A stretch of 64,000 nucleotides of DNA, from assembly GCA_028818855.1 (NCBI GenBank), contig JAPPMY010000056.1:62001-126000 (forward strand). Direction: 5' to 3'. The position numbers and the translations under genes are program-made. Of the stretch, positions 48,835 through 59,569 are shown in pieces. The notes beneath the pieces were generated by a model that was given only the letters and a program-made list of their open reading frames with translations, was not told the origin of the DNA and ran no database searches. The DNA comes from Rhodospirillales bacterium (lineage in GTDB: Bacteria; Pseudomonadota; Alphaproteobacteria; UBA828). Position 1 is the first letter of the stretch. Each line of letters opens with the position of its first letter.

Positions 48835-50562
48835 ATGACCCAGAAGCCCGACGTCGACATGGTCGCCATGTCGATCATCGATTCCACCATGACAGCGGTC
48901 TGCCGCGAGATGGGCATCGTGCTGATGAAGACGTCGTACTCGACGATCTTCAACGAGGCGCTGGACTTCACCTGCGCGCTCGCGAGCCCCCAAGGCGAGA
49001 TGATCGCGCAGGCCGAATACTGCCCATCGATGATCGGCGGCGTGCCGCTGCTGGTGCGCAGCTGCGTCAAGGAGATCCCGCTGGAGACCCTCGAGCCCGG
49101 CGACGTGATCTGCCACAACGACCCCTACCGCGGCGGCCTGCACTGCCCCGAGCACACGCTGATCAAGCCGGTCTTCGTCGATGACGAACTGATGGGCTTC
49201 GCCATGACCATCGGCCATCTGCAGGAGATCGGCGGCATGGTGCCGGGCGCATTCGCGGGCGAGGCGACCGAGATCTTCCACGAGGGCATCCGCGTGCCGC
49301 CGGTCAAGATCAAGAGCGCCGGCGAGGACGTGGAGGAGGTGTGGAAGCTGCTCCTCGCGAACGTCCGCACCCCCCGCTACAACTACGGCGACCTGCGCGC
49401 GCTCATCGCGGGCGTGGACGTGGGCGAGCGCGGGCTGGCCAAGCTCATCCGCAAGTACGGCAAGGAGCAGTTCCGCCGCAACGTGCTCGACCTGATGGAC
49501 TACTCCGAGAGCCGCATGCGCGCGGAGATCGGCGCGATCGAGGACGGCGTCTACCGCTTCCAGGACCAGGTCGAGGACGACGGCATCGAGAGCAAGCCCT
49601 ACGACATCAAGGTGGCGGTCCACATCCAGGGCGACGAGGTGGTGATCGACTATTCCGGCACCTCGCCCCAGGCGCTGGGCCCGATCAACGCAACCCTCGG
49701 GGTTTCCTATTCAGCCGCCTACAACGGCATCCTGCAGGTCACCGACGAGACGATCCCGAAGAACTCGGGCTGCTTCCGTCCGATCCGCGTGGTCTCGCCG
49801 CCCGGCACTTTGCTCAACGTCGACTATCCCGGGCCCGAGGTCGGCGGCAACACCGAGACCCACTGCAAGATCGCGGGCGCCGTGATCGGCGCGCTGGCGC
49901 CGGCGCTTCCGGATCGCACGATGGCGGCCGAGGGCGCGACGCATACCAACTTCGTCTTCGGCGGCACCGATGAGGAGACCGGCGAGGCGTTCGTCTGCTA
50001 CGCCATCGAGCTTTCGGGCTGGGGCGGGCGCAGCTTCGCCGACGGCAACGACGCCACCGATTCCATCAACGGCAACTGCCGCGTCGTGCCGGTCGAGGTG
50101 TTCGAGACGCGCTTCCCGTTCCGCACTGAGTCCTACATCCTGGTGCAGGATTCGGGCGGCGCCGGCCTGAACCGCGGCGGGCTCAGCACGCAGCGCACGC
50201 TCAAGAGCCTGGATACGGAGATCATGGGCAGCCAGATGTCGGACCGCCACCGCAACCGGCCCTGGGGGCTCTACGGCGGCCAGCCCGGCGGGCTCGCAGG
50301 CACGTGGCACCAGCCGGCCAACACCACCTCCTGGCACATGATCGACGAGGCCTTCGGCAAGGCCAGCCCCAGCAAGTGGAGCAACGTCCGCATTCGGCCG
50401 GGCGATTCGATCCGCTTCCAGACACCCGGCGGCGGCGGCTGGGGCGACCCCCGCGAGCGCTCGCGCGAACAGGTGCTCGAGGACGTCGCCGAGGGCTACA
50501 TCTCCGCCGACTCGGCGCGGGAGAACTACGGCCTGGACGGCGCGGCAGAAGCGGCGGAGTAG
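48835..50562 (+). CDS. Hydantoinase B / oxoprolinase subunit
   Basis: 575-residue partner of the preceding subunit. The N-terminus DVDMVAMSIIDSTMTAVCREMGIVLMKTSYS is standard for HyuB, followed by CHNDPYRGGLHCPEHTLIKP (about 97-115) and the C-terminal GDSIRFQTPGGGGWGDPRER. Predicted to open a cyclic amide with ATP and the A subunit. No transporter or regulator is adjacent, so the substrate is unknown. It converges with the CCA-adding enzyme gene, 45 bases apart. Confidence 0.88.
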   Translation: MTQKPDVDMVAMSIIDSTMTAVCREMGIVLMKTSYSTIFNEALDFTCALASPQGEMIAQAEYCPSMIGGVPLLVRSCVKEIPLETLEPGDVICHNDPYRGGLHCPEHTLIKPVFVDDELMGFAMTIGHLQEIGGMVPGAFAGEATEIFHEGIRVPPVKIKSAGEDVEEVWKLLLANVRTPRYNYGDLRALIAGVDVGERGLAKLIRKYGKEQFRRNVLDLMDYSESRMRAEIGAIEDGVYRFQDQVEDDGIESKPYDIKVAVHIQGDEVVIDYSGTSPQALGPINATLGVSYSAAYNGILQVTDETIPKNSGCFRPIRVVSPPGTLLNVDYPGPEVGGNTETHCKIAGAVIGALAPALPDRTMAAEGATHTNFVFGGTDEETGEAFVCYAIELSGWGGRSFADGNDATDSINGNCRVVPVEVFETRFPFRTESYILVQDSGGAGLNRGGLSTQRTLKSLDTEIMGSQMSDRHRNRPWGLYGGQPGGLAGTWHQPANTTSWHMIDEAFGKASPSKWSNVRIRPGDSIRFQTPGGGGWGDPRERSREQVLEDVAEGYISADSARENYGLDGAAEAAE

Positions 50563-50607
50563 CGGGCTTCCTGCGACCGCCGCCGACCGCGGCTGGCCGG
50601 CGGGGGG

Positions 50608-51846
50608 CTATTCCGGCCTGCCGGCGGCGGCAAGCTCCTTGAGCTTTGCCAGCGCGTCCGCGCGGTCGGGCGCGAAGTCGCGGTCCTTCCACCAGGCTTC
50701 GACGGCGAACAGCAGGCGGCCCACCGCTGGGCCCGCCTCGACGCCGCACGCCAGGACGTCCGCCCCGGTGACGGGCAGGGCGGGCTCTTCCCAGGCCGCT
50801 GCCGTCTCCAGCATCGCCCGCCAGGCTGTCTCGTTCTCGCCCTGCGCTTCCTTCGCCCAGGCGAGCAGCACCAGGTCGCGAAACAGCGCGGGTCCCAGTC
50901 GGTAGAGCCTGCGCCGCTGGCCAGGGCGGTCGAGATCGGGCGAGACAGGGGCCGGCGGCGCACAGAGGTCCGCGAGGCGGGTAGCGTCTGCGCTTGCGAG
51001 CCGCCAGCGGGTGGCGACATCGTGTGCGCCTGCGGCATCGGCGAGGAGAACGGCGAGCCTCCGTATCGAATCCGCTTCGCCGACATCGCCCTCGATGGCG
51101 ATCAGGCGGGCGAGGTGGTCCGTTCTCGGCGTATCCGGCAGTAGCTGGGCGAGCACGCTGGTCTCCCGCATCGTCTCGATGGCAGGCAGGGGATCGGGTG
51201 CCGCCAGGAGCTTCAGCATCTCGGCTTGGACCCGCTCGCCCGAAAGCGTGGGGATCGTGTGCGCCGCTGCGTTGCAAGCCGCGAGCGCCTCCGCGTCCGG
51301 CTCGCCCTTGCCGTACCAGGCGTGGAAGCGGAAGAAGCGGAGGATGCGCAGATGGTCCTCAGCGATGCGCGTCGTGGGGTCGCCGACGAAGCGGACGCGG
51401 CCGGCTCCCAGATCGGCTTGCCCGCCGAAATAGTCGTAGAGCGTACCGTCCGGCGCCGCACTCATGGCGTTGCTGGTGAAGTCGCGGCGCGCGGCGTCCT
51501 CCCGCCAGTCGTCGGTGAACGCGACCTCGGCGTGGCGGCCGTCGGTGCGCTCGTCGCGCCGCAGCGTGGTGATCTCGAAGCGGTCGCTGCCTGCGAGCGC
51601 CGTGACGGTGCCGTGCGCGATCCCGCGCGGCACGGTGCGGGTTTCGATGCTTGCGTCCTTCAGCAGGGCCAGCACGCGCCCCGGCGGGTCGGGGGTGCCG
51701 ATGTCGATGTCGCGGCTTTCCCACCCAAGCAGCGCGTCGCGCACGCAGCCGCCGACGAAGCGGACGTCGGCGCCATTAGCGGTGAGGGCGTCTATCACCG
51801 CGCGGGTGCCCGGCGCCGCCATCCAGGGGGCGTGGACCGTGCCCAC
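50608..51846 (-). CDS. CCA tRNA nucleotidyltransferase
   Basis: 412-residue enzyme that adds or repairs tRNA 3'-CCA ends. The nucleotidyltransferase head has FVGGCVRDALLGWESRDIDIGT with the GG and DxD motifs, then RRDFTSNAM, and RIAEDHLRILRFFRFHAWYG marks the neck domain. Its C-terminal half is the alpha-helical body. The GTG at 51846 is chosen because upstream HAPW matches the family's usual leader; an ATG at 51822 would shorten it by eight residues, and neither has a clear ribosome site. DUF6111 and a NUDIX gene precede it on the strand, the usual alphaproteobacterial order. Confidence 0.9.
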   Translation of the reverse strand: MGTVHAPWMAAPGTRAVIDALTANGADVRFVGGCVRDALLGWESRDIDIGTPDPPGRVLALLKDASIETRTVPRGIAHGTVTALAGSDRFEITTLRRDERTDGRHAEVAFTDDWREDAARRDFTSNAMSAAPDGTLYDYFGGQADLGAGRVRFVGDPTTRIAEDHLRILRFFRFHAWYGKGEPDAEALAACNAAAHTIPTLSGERVQAEMLKLLAAPDPLPAIETMRETSVLAQLLPDTPRTDHLARLIAIEGDVGEADSIRRLAVLLADAAGAHDVATRWRLASADATRLADLCAPPAPVSPDLDRPGQRRRLYRLGPALFRDLVLLAWAKEAQGENETAWRAMLETAAAWEEPALPVTGADVLACGVEAGPAVGRLLFAVEAWWKDRDFAPDRADALAKLKELAAAGRPE

Positions 51847-51857
51847 CCGGCGCGTGC

Positions 51858-52136
51858 TCAGTCGATGACCTCGCCCGGCACGATCTCGCCGTCGACGATG
51901 CGCGCCGGGACGTAGGTGCCTTCGGGATCGCCGCCGGCAGTCATCGCCCATACCACCAGGCTCGCCGCGGCCAGCACGAGGCCGCTGCCGAGCAGCCTGA
52001 CCCACGGCATCTTGCGCAGTTGCGCCGCCGCGCTGCTGCGACTCAACTGAACCCGCCGCGACAGGAGGAGAAACGCGAAGTACAGGATCGTCGGCGCGAG
52101 CAGGATCAGGATGTGGATAAGGGTGGTTCTCAGCAT
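51858..52136 (-). CDS. DUF6111-family small membrane protein
   Basis: 92-residue protein with two hydrophobic segments: LRTTLIHILILLAPTILYFAFLLL (1-24 or so) and LLGSGLVLAAASLVVWAMTA near residue 55. The C-terminal EGTYVPARIVDGEIVPGEV is the conserved end of DUF6111 proteins, usually found between CCA-adding and NUDIX genes in Alphaproteobacteria. Function unknown. It overlaps the NUDIX gene by seven bases. Confidence 0.8.
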   Translation of the reverse strand: MLRTTLIHILILLAPTILYFAFLLLSRRVQLSRSSAAAQLRKMPWVRLLGSGLVLAAASLVVWAMTAGGDPEGTYVPARIVDGEIVPGEVID

Positions 52137-52792
52137 GTTGCGCGCACCACATCCCGGAAGTTGACGAGGATCGCCGCCGTAGCGCCCCAGATATGATACG
52201 CGCCATAGGGCATGACGTAAAAACGTCGCTCCACGCCGCCCACCGTCAGCTTGTCGCGCGCGTAGTTGGCGGGCTCCAGGACGAAGGGCAGCGGCACCTC
52301 GAACACCTCGGCGACCTCTTGCGTGTCCGGCTCGAATTCCGGCGGCGCCGCGACGAAGCCCACGACCGGCGTGATGCGGTAGCCGGTTCCCACCAGGTAG
52401 TCGTCCAGGCGGCCGATGACCTCGACGCTGGCACGGGGCAGCCCGATCTCCTCCTCGGCTTCCCGCAGCGCCGTCTTCTGTGGCGTTCCGTCTTCAGGGT
52501 CGGCGCGGCCGCCGGGAAAGCTGATCTGGCCCGCGTGGCGCGCGAGCTGCTCGGCCCGCCGCGTGAGCAGCACCGAGAGCGCCCCCTCGCGCTCGATGAC
52601 GGCGACGAGCACGGCGGCAGGCGCGATCGGCTCCGATGCCGGCAGGCGGCCCCAGGACTCCTCGCTGTGCCGCAGCGAGCCCGGCACGCGGGCGGCCGGC
52701 GCCCGCTCGGCCTGAGCGATGACCGCGTCCCACGGCTCATCCGGTGCGCCCGGCGCCTGCTGCGCCACGCCGCGCAGAATGTCGGCATTCAT
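52130..52792 (-). CDS. NUDIX hydrolase, CoA pyrophosphatase type
   Basis: 220-residue NUDIX enzyme of the NudL/CoAse family that hydrolyses CoA or its derivatives. The family's extended box is FPGGRADPEDGTPQKTALREAEEEIGL (in two parts: FPGGRADPEDG and ALREAEEEIGL), preceded by VLLTRRAEQLARHAGQIS, which is the CoA-type signature. The gene starts at 52792, 10 bases after a DUF1285 gene, and overlaps DUF6111 downstream by seven bases. Specificity for CoA rests on the upstream UPF0035-like segment. Confidence 0.9.
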   Translation of the reverse strand: MNADILRGVAQQAPGAPDEPWDAVIAQAERAPAARVPGSLRHSEESWGRLPASEPIAPAAVLVAVIEREGALSVLLTRRAEQLARHAGQISFPGGRADPEDGTPQKTALREAEEEIGLPRASVEVIGRLDDYLVGTGYRITPVVGFVAAPPEFEPDTQEVAEVFEVPLPFVLEPANYARDKLTVGGVERRFYVMPYGAYHIWGATAAILVNFRDVVRATC

Positions 52793-52802
52793 GTGTCGTG
52801 AC

Positions 52803-53321
52803 TTACGCGGTGCCGTCGAAGGGGAAGAACACGCCGCCGCTCCAGACGCCGAGCACCGGGCGACCCTCGATCTCCCGCTCGACGCAGAGCTCCACCAGCG
52901 GATAGAAGGCCGAGCGGGCCACCCTGGCCTCGAGTCCGTCGCGAACGGTGAGGTAGGGCGCCTTCTCGTCAGATGCCGGCAGGGAGCGGAAGGCGAGGGG
53001 GTGGGCCGGGCCGGCGCTCACCCACTCGTCCAGGTTGGTGCGGAACCGGAGGGACTGCGCCTCGCCGTCGCCTTCGGCCTCCATCTCGACCGCTATGAAG
53101 GGCACGTCGTCCACGACGATCCGTGCCTTCTCCACCGGGGTGACGAGCCAGTAGTCGCCGTCCTCGCGCCGCAGCACGCTGGCGAAGAGCTTGACCAACG
53201 GCAGTCGGCCGATGGGGCAACCCTCGTGGAACCACGTGCCGTCGCCCGCGATGCGGATGTCGATGTCGCCGCAGAAGAGCTGCGGTGGCCGCCCGGCGGC
53301 CGGTGCCTGCGATTCGCCCAT
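52803..53321 (-). CDS. DUF1285 domain protein
   Basis: 172-residue protein of the DUF1285 family, two similar beta-rich lobes. Recognisable segments are CGDIDIRIAGDGTWFHEGCPIGR near the N-terminus and DYWLVTPVEKARIVVDDVPF in the middle, ending GRPVLGVWSGGVFFPF. The function is not established. It lies 10 bases upstream of the NUDIX gene, the usual neighbourhood in Alphaproteobacteria. Confidence 0.87.
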   Translation of the reverse strand: MGESQAPAAGRPPQLFCGDIDIRIAGDGTWFHEGCPIGRLPLVKLFASVLRREDGDYWLVTPVEKARIVVDDVPFIAVEMEAEGDGEAQSLRFRTNLDEWVSAGPAHPLAFRSLPASDEKAPYLTVRDGLEARVARSAFYPLVELCVEREIEGRPVLGVWSGGVFFPFDGTA

Positions 53322-53433
53322 GGGCGCAGTATAGCCATGCGGCCGGCCTTGGCCTCATCTCCGATGCGCAGGGAACGGGCCGCGCCCGCTTGTACGGACG
53401 CGGCCTGCGAGCCGAACCGATTGCTGCGAGGCG

Positions 53434-54543
53434 TCAGCCGACGTGTTCGTCGATCAGGCGGTTCACCTCGGTGGCGGCTTCCATCTGCACCATGTGGCCC
53501 TGGCCGTCCATTACCGTGCAGCTCACGCCGTCCGGCAGACCCTCGGCATGGGAGGCAGGAATGATCTGATCGCCTGCGCCCCAGATGACCAGCGTCGGCA
53601 CGCTGCCGGCCACATCGCGCATCACCTCCGCCTGCGCGCCGCCCGGCGCAAAGGCGTCCCTGACGGTGCCGAGCGCGGCGGTGACGCCGTCGATCCGCTT
53701 GAAGGCGAGCAGGTCGTTGATGAGCTGGCGGGTGACCAGCGCCGGATCGCTGAACAGCTTCTCGACGTGGGGCTTGAGGTCCTTCCGGCGCTCGGCCGAG
53801 ATGAAGCCCTCCAGGTAGTCGCCGTCGATCTCGCTCCCCAGGCCCGCGCTGCCGATCAGGGTGATGGAGGCGACGCGCGCCGGCGCCGCCTTCGCCACGG
53901 CAAGCGAAATGGCGCCGCCCATGGAGTGGCCCACGAGATGCGCCTGCTCGATCCCCAGCGCATCGGCGAAGGCCGTGACGACGCCGGCGAAGAAGCCGAT
54001 CGAGCCGTCGCCCGCATCCTTGCTGGAGCTGCCGTGCCCCGGCAGGTCGAGGGCATAGACCGTCCGCGTCGCCGCGAGCGCTTCGTGGTTGAACAGCCAG
54101 TTGTTGAGGTCGCCGCCGAAGCCGTGGATGAGAATGACCGGCGTGCCGCCTTCGCCCCGCGGGAGGTAGCGGATCTGCCGCCCGTCGATCTCCACCGTCT
54201 CGGTGGCGGGGCCGGCGTCCTCGTCGTCGTCCTCCGGCGGCACGAAGTTGGCCTGGAAGTCGGTGACGAAGGCGTCGATGTCGCCGTCGGCGACGCTCTC
54301 GTCGGCGACGATTCCGAGCAGGCCGCCCACCGGCAGCACGTCGCCTTCCTGCGCCACGCACCGCCTGAGCACGCCCGCATCCGCCGCCTCGACCGCGCTC
54401 GAGATCTTCTCGGTCTCGATATCGATGATCTCATCGCCCGGCGTGATCGAATCGCCTTCGTCCACAAGCCAGCCGGCGACCTTCCCCTCCTTCATGGAGA
54501 GGCCCCACTTGGGCATGCAAATGGTGCGAATGCCTTCGCTCAT
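53434..54543 (-). CDS. acoC: Acetoin dehydrogenase E2 component, lipoyl domain plus alpha/beta hydrolase
   Basis: 369 residues. The N-terminal lipoyl domain has the modified Lys in IETEKISS (about 45). The C-terminal part is an alpha/beta hydrolase: oxyanion region HGFGGDLNNW, nucleophile in GHSMGGAIS (about 212), Asp in WGAGDQIIPASH and His in GQGHMVQME. This is the AcoC form of E2, which lacks the usual HxxxDG acyltransferase domain. It overlaps acoB by four bases. With E1 alpha and beta it would cleave acetoin to acetaldehyde and acetyl-CoA; E3 is not in the window. Confidence 0.88.
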   Translation of the reverse strand: MSEGIRTICMPKWGLSMKEGKVAGWLVDEGDSITPGDEIIDIETEKISSAVEAADAGVLRRCVAQEGDVLPVGGLLGIVADESVADGDIDAFVTDFQANFVPPEDDDEDAGPATETVEIDGRQIRYLPRGEGGTPVILIHGFGGDLNNWLFNHEALAATRTVYALDLPGHGSSSKDAGDGSIGFFAGVVTAFADALGIEQAHLVGHSMGGAISLAVAKAAPARVASITLIGSAGLGSEIDGDYLEGFISAERRKDLKPHVEKLFSDPALVTRQLINDLLAFKRIDGVTAALGTVRDAFAPGGAQAEVMRDVAGSVPTLVIWGAGDQIIPASHAEGLPDGVSCTVMDGQGHMVQMEAATEVNRLIDEHVG

Positions 54544-55553
54544 TTGCTGGACTCCATCACTGCCTTCACGGCCTTCTGCACCGCGGCTGCGTCGGGGATG
54601 TAGAGATCCTCGAGCGTGTCCGCGAACGGCACCGGCGTGTGCGGCGCGGTGACCTGCTTGATCGGCCCCTTGAGCGAATCGAAGGCCTTCTCGCAGACCA
54701 TCGCCGCGATGTCGGTGGCCATGTTGCAGCGCGGGTGCGCTTCGTCCAGCACCACCAGGCGGCCGGTGTTCTCCACCGTCTCGATCACGGTGTCCTCATC
54801 CAGCGGCGAGGTGGTGCGCAGGTCCACGATCTCGCACTCGATGCCGTCGCCCGCGAGCGCATTCGCCGCCTCGGTCGCGACATGGACCATGCGGCCCAGA
54901 GTCACGATGGAGACGTCGTCGCCCTCGCGCACGATGTTGGCCTCGCCGAAGGGGAGCGCGTAGGGCTCCTCCGGCACGTCGCCTTCGAGGGTGTAGAGCG
55001 CCTTGTGCTCGCAGAAGATCACCGGGTCGTTGTCGCGGATCGACTGGATGAGCAGCCCCTTGGCGTCGTAGGGCGTGGCCGGGGTCACGACCTTGAGGCC
55101 GGGGATGTGGGTGAACACCGGATAGAGGCACTGCGAGTGCTGGGCGGCCGCGCGCAAGCCCGCGCCGTACATGGTGCGGATCACCACCGGCGTCTCCGCC
55201 TTGCCGCCGAACATGTAACGGAACTTCGCCGCCTGGTTGAAGATCTGGTCGAAGCAGACGCCCATGAAGTCGATGAACATCAGCTCTGCCACCGGGCGGA
55301 GGCCCGATGTGGCGGCGCCGACGGCGGCGCCGATGAAGGCGGATTCGGTGATGGGTGTGTCCATGACCCGATCGCCGAACTTGCCGTAAAGCCCCTTGGT
55401 GATGCCGAGCGGTCCGCCCCAGGCGTCGCGCTCGCCATCGGTGCCGAGGCCGCCGGCCACGTCCTCGCCCATGATGACGACGGTCTCGTCGCGCTCCATC
55501 TCCTGCGCGAGGGCTTCGTTGATTGCCTGTTGATAGGTGACTGTGCGTGCCAT
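54540..55553 (-). CDS. acoB: Acetoin/2-oxoacid dehydrogenase E1 beta subunit
   Basis: 337-residue transketolase-like beta subunit. The start MARTVTYQQAINEALAQEMERDETVV, then GEDVAGGLGTDGERDAWGGPLGITKGLYGKFG and MDTPITESAFIGAAVG, are the E1-beta hallmarks. VDLRTTSPLDEDTVIETVENTGRLVV marks the C-terminal domain. It lies 15 bases after acoA and overlaps acoC by four bases. Assignment to acetoin rather than pyruvate dehydrogenase follows from the adjacent AcoC-type E2. Confidence 0.88.
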   Translation of the reverse strand: MARTVTYQQAINEALAQEMERDETVVIMGEDVAGGLGTDGERDAWGGPLGITKGLYGKFGDRVMDTPITESAFIGAAVGAATSGLRPVAELMFIDFMGVCFDQIFNQAAKFRYMFGGKAETPVVIRTMYGAGLRAAAQHSQCLYPVFTHIPGLKVVTPATPYDAKGLLIQSIRDNDPVIFCEHKALYTLEGDVPEEPYALPFGEANIVREGDDVSIVTLGRMVHVATEAANALAGDGIECEIVDLRTTSPLDEDTVIETVENTGRLVVLDEAHPRCNMATDIAAMVCEKAFDSLKGPIKQVTAPHTPVPFADTLEDLYIPDAAAVQKAVKAVMESSK

Positions 55554-55568
55554 GAGAGCCTCCCTCGC

Positions 55569-56537
55569 TCAGTAAGAAACGTAGACGTCGGTGAGAAGAT
55601 CGGCGGCGGTCGGCGCCGGCGCCACCTTGGCCTTGGCGACTGCGCCGTCGATCTTGGCCTCGGCCTCCGCGTCGATCGCGTCGAGCGCGGCGGCGTCCAG
55701 CAGCCCGGCCTCCGTCACCTTTTCGCGGAAGAGCGCGAGGCAGTCCCGCGTCTCGCGCAGCTTCTTCACCTCGTCCGGGCCGCGGTAGGTCTGCGCGTCG
55801 CCCTCGAAGTGCCCGTAGTAGCGATTGAGCTTGCATTCCAGCAGGCTCGGGCCGCCACCATCGCGAGCCCGCTTGATGGCCTCGCCGGCCGCTTCGTGGA
55901 CGGCGAAGAAGTCGTGACCGTCGACCACGACGCCCGGCATGTTGAAGCCGCTCGCACGGTCAGCAGCATCGTCGCAGGCGATCGACCACTTGGACGAGGT
56001 CGATTCCGCGTAGCCGTTGTTCTCGACCACGAAGATGCAGGGCAGGTTCCAGACCGAGGCGAGGTTGAGGCTTTCGAAGGTCGTGCCCTGGTTCGAGCCG
56101 CCGTCGCCGACGAAGGCGATGGCGACGCCGCCGGTCCCGAGCTGCTTCGCCGCCAGGCCGGCGCCGCAGATGAGCGGCGGGCCGCCGCCGACGATGCCGT
56201 TTGCGCCCATCATGCCCTTGTCCAGGTCGGCGATGTGCATCGAGCCGCCCTTGCCGGCGCAGAGCCCGTCCTTGCGGCCGTAGATCTCCGCCATCATGCC
56301 GTCCACGTCGCATCCCTTGGCGATGCAGTGGCCGTGGCCGCGATGGGTGCTGGCGATGCGGTCGCGGTCGTCGAGGTGCATGCAGACGCCGACGCCGCTT
56401 GCTTCCTCACCGGCATAGAGGTGCACGAACCCCGGGATGTCGCCGGTCGCGAACTCGACGTGAAGGCGTTCCTCGAACTCGCGGATCGTCCGCATGGTTC
56501 GATAGGCGGTCAACAGGTCGTCTTTGCTGAGCTGCAT
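55569..56537 (-). CDS. acoA: Acetoin/2-oxoacid dehydrogenase E1 alpha subunit
   Basis: 322-residue thiamine-diphosphate subunit. STHRGHGHCIAKGCD near residue 63 and the thiamine diphosphate motif GDGGSNQGTTFESLNLASVW ending in VVENN (about 145-175) are diagnostic. The start MQLSKDDLLTAYRTMRTIREFEERL is typical of AcoA/PdhA. It lies 40 bases downstream of the ABC ATPase start on the same strand, so the E1-E2 genes may be read after the importer or from a local promoter. Confidence 0.88.
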   Translation of the reverse strand: MQLSKDDLLTAYRTMRTIREFEERLHVEFATGDIPGFVHLYAGEEASGVGVCMHLDDRDRIASTHRGHGHCIAKGCDVDGMMAEIYGRKDGLCAGKGGSMHIADLDKGMMGANGIVGGGPPLICGAGLAAKQLGTGGVAIAFVGDGGSNQGTTFESLNLASVWNLPCIFVVENNGYAESTSSKWSIACDDAADRASGFNMPGVVVDGHDFFAVHEAAGEAIKRARDGGGPSLLECKLNRYYGHFEGDAQTYRGPDEVKKLRETRDCLALFREKVTEAGLLDAAALDAIDAEAEAKIDGAVAKAKVAPAPTAADLLTDVYVSY

Positions 56538-56577
56538 GCGTCGTAACTCCTCTTTGCCTGGGTGGTGGCGCCTGGCC

Positions 56578-57672
<1,095 letters not shown>

Positions 57673-57709
57673 CAGTACCCCCAGACAGGCATTCGCCCGG
57701 CTCTCATGC

Positions 57710-58588
57710 CTATTCCCTGACCGCGCCCATGGTGAGCCCCGCGACGAGATAGCGCCGGATCAGAAGGCCCAGGAACATCATCGGCACGGTCGTGACCACG
57801 CCGGCGGCCATGATCATGCCCCACTGAATCTTGACGGGCTGAACCAGCTCGGCGGTCGCGACCGGCAGGGTCTTGGCGCCGCCCGAGCCGATGATCGAGG
57901 CGAACAGGAAGTCGTTCCAGCCGAAGAGCACGCAGAGCACGATGAAGGCGCCGATCCCCGGCGCCACCAGCGGAATGATCAGCCTGAACGCTTGCCAGCG
58001 GGTGCAGCCGTCGCACTGCGCCGCCTCTTCGATCGCGTAGGGAACGTTGTCGAAGAAGCCCTTCAGAATCCAGATCGCGAAGGGAAGGTTGAAGGTCGTA
58101 TAGGCGAGGATCAGGCCGGGCAGGGTGCCGACCAGCCCGGACGAGCGGAAGATGACATAGAGCGGCACCATCACCGCCACCACCGGCGCCATGCGGGTCG
58201 AGATGATCCAGAAGAGCAGGTCTCGCTTGCCTCGGAATTCCGCTCGCGAGAGCGCGTACGCTGCCATCGAGCCGAGCGAAACCGAGACCGCCGCAGAGCC
58301 CAGCGAGGCGATCAGGCTGTTGCGCAGATACGTGCCGAAGTGCTTCTCGGTAAAGAGCTCGACGTAGTGCGTGCCGGTCGGCTTGAAGTCGAACATGACG
58401 CCGACCCCGCCCCAGTCGCCGACCTCCGGAAGCTGAAACGCATCCAGCAGGTCCTTGAAGGACGAGACCACCATGATCAGCAGCGGCAGCACGGTCCAGA
58501 CGAAGAAGAAGATCAGGAACAGGATCGAGAGCCCCTGAAGCGCGCTGCGCAGCGGCGAGCGATAGCGGACGATCTCGCGCGACGCCAT
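57710..58588 (-). CDS. ABC importer permease, MalG/UgpE family
   Basis: 292-residue permease with about six membrane segments. The EAA loop is EEAAQCDGCTRWQAFRLIIPLVAPG (split at EEAAQCDGCTRW and QAFRLIIP), near residue 195. An N-terminal helix and large periplasmic segment (DFKPTGTHYVELFTEKHFG) are usual. It is three bases downstream of the other permease gene and 37 bases upstream of the ATPase gene. Confidence 0.88.
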   Translation of the reverse strand: MASREIVRYRSPLRSALQGLSILFLIFFFVWTVLPLLIMVVSSFKDLLDAFQLPEVGDWGGVGVMFDFKPTGTHYVELFTEKHFGTYLRNSLIASLGSAAVSVSLGSMAAYALSRAEFRGKRDLLFWIISTRMAPVVAVMVPLYVIFRSSGLVGTLPGLILAYTTFNLPFAIWILKGFFDNVPYAIEEAAQCDGCTRWQAFRLIIPLVAPGIGAFIVLCVLFGWNDFLFASIIGSGGAKTLPVATAELVQPVKIQWGMIMAAGVVTTVPMMFLGLLIRRYLVAGLTMGAVRE

Positions 58589-58591
58589 CGT

Positions 58592-59569
58592 CTAGTCCTC
58601 CCGCTGTGTCCTGAGCTTGCGGGTCGGGTCCTCGAACACGATGGTCAGCACGAGGCCCAGCAGGATCGTCAGCAGGAGCAGCGTGAACGCGATCGCCGCG
58701 CCCCGGCCCAGCTCGAAGAACTTGAACGAGACGTCGAAAAGATAGGTCGGCAGGATCTTGGTGGCGTTAGCGGGGCCGCCGCCGGTCATGATCAGGATGT
58801 GGTCGATGAACCTGAAATTGTCCATGAAGCGGAGCAGGATCGCGATCAGCAGGAAGGGGTAGAGGTTCGGCAGCGCCACGCTGAAGAAGTTGCGGAAGGG
58901 TCCCGCGCCATCGACCATATGAGCTTCGAGCTGTTCCTGCGGCACGCGCTTGAGGCCGGCGAGCGTGATGAGGGCGATGAGCGGCGTCCACTGCCAGACG
59001 TCGGTCGCGACGATCGCGAACATTGCCCAGAACTTGTTGCCGAGGATCGAGCCGCTCTCCAGCAGGCCAATGCTCTGCAACAGCCAGAAGTACCAGCCGA
59101 AGGTCCCGTTATAGAGAAACATGTAAAGGAAGCCGGCGATGACGGGCGCCATCATCATCGGCATCAGGAAAATGGTGACGAGAATCTTCTCGAAGCGGTT
59201 GTTGTTGAGAATGACCGCGACCAGGACACCGAGGCCGATCTCGACCGAGAGGCAGAGCGCGCTGTACTTGAAAAGCGTGAGCCAGCCCCTGGCAAACTTC
59301 TTGTCGCTCGCGAGCCGCGAGAAATTGTCGATGCCAGCCCACACATCCGATTTGCCCGGCGCGAGCTGCACCTCGTGCAGGGTCATGTAGATGAGCCAGA
59401 TGAGGGGGTAGAGCGAGATCGCCGCCAGCAGCAGGATCGCCGGCAGCATCAGCCATAGCAGATAGTAGCGCGGCGGCCGGTGGTTGAAGCTCTCCGGGTG
59501 ATGGTCGATGGTGCGTACACCGCGCACGGCTTCGCTCGCGACACCGATATCCGCGATGTTGGCCGCCAT
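58592..59569 (-). CDS. ABC importer permease, MalF/UgpA family
   Basis: 325-residue permease. Membrane segments start at LLWLMLPAILLLAAISLYPLIWLIYMTL; the EAA-type loop is EAHMVDGAGPFRNFFSVALPNLYP near residue 223. It lies 130 bases after the binding-protein gene, whose stop is at 59700; that gap contains only short GC-rich palindromes such as CCGCTCGAGCGG at 59667. Confidence 0.88.
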   Translation of the reverse strand: MAANIADIGVASEAVRGVRTIDHHPESFNHRPPRYYLLWLMLPAILLLAAISLYPLIWLIYMTLHEVQLAPGKSDVWAGIDNFSRLASDKKFARGWLTLFKYSALCLSVEIGLGVLVAVILNNNRFEKILVTIFLMPMMMAPVIAGFLYMFLYNGTFGWYFWLLQSIGLLESGSILGNKFWAMFAIVATDVWQWTPLIALITLAGLKRVPQEQLEAHMVDGAGPFRNFFSVALPNLYPFLLIAILLRFMDNFRFIDHILIMTGGGPANATKILPTYLFDVSFKFFELGRGAAIAFTLLLLTILLGLVLTIVFEDPTRKLRTQRED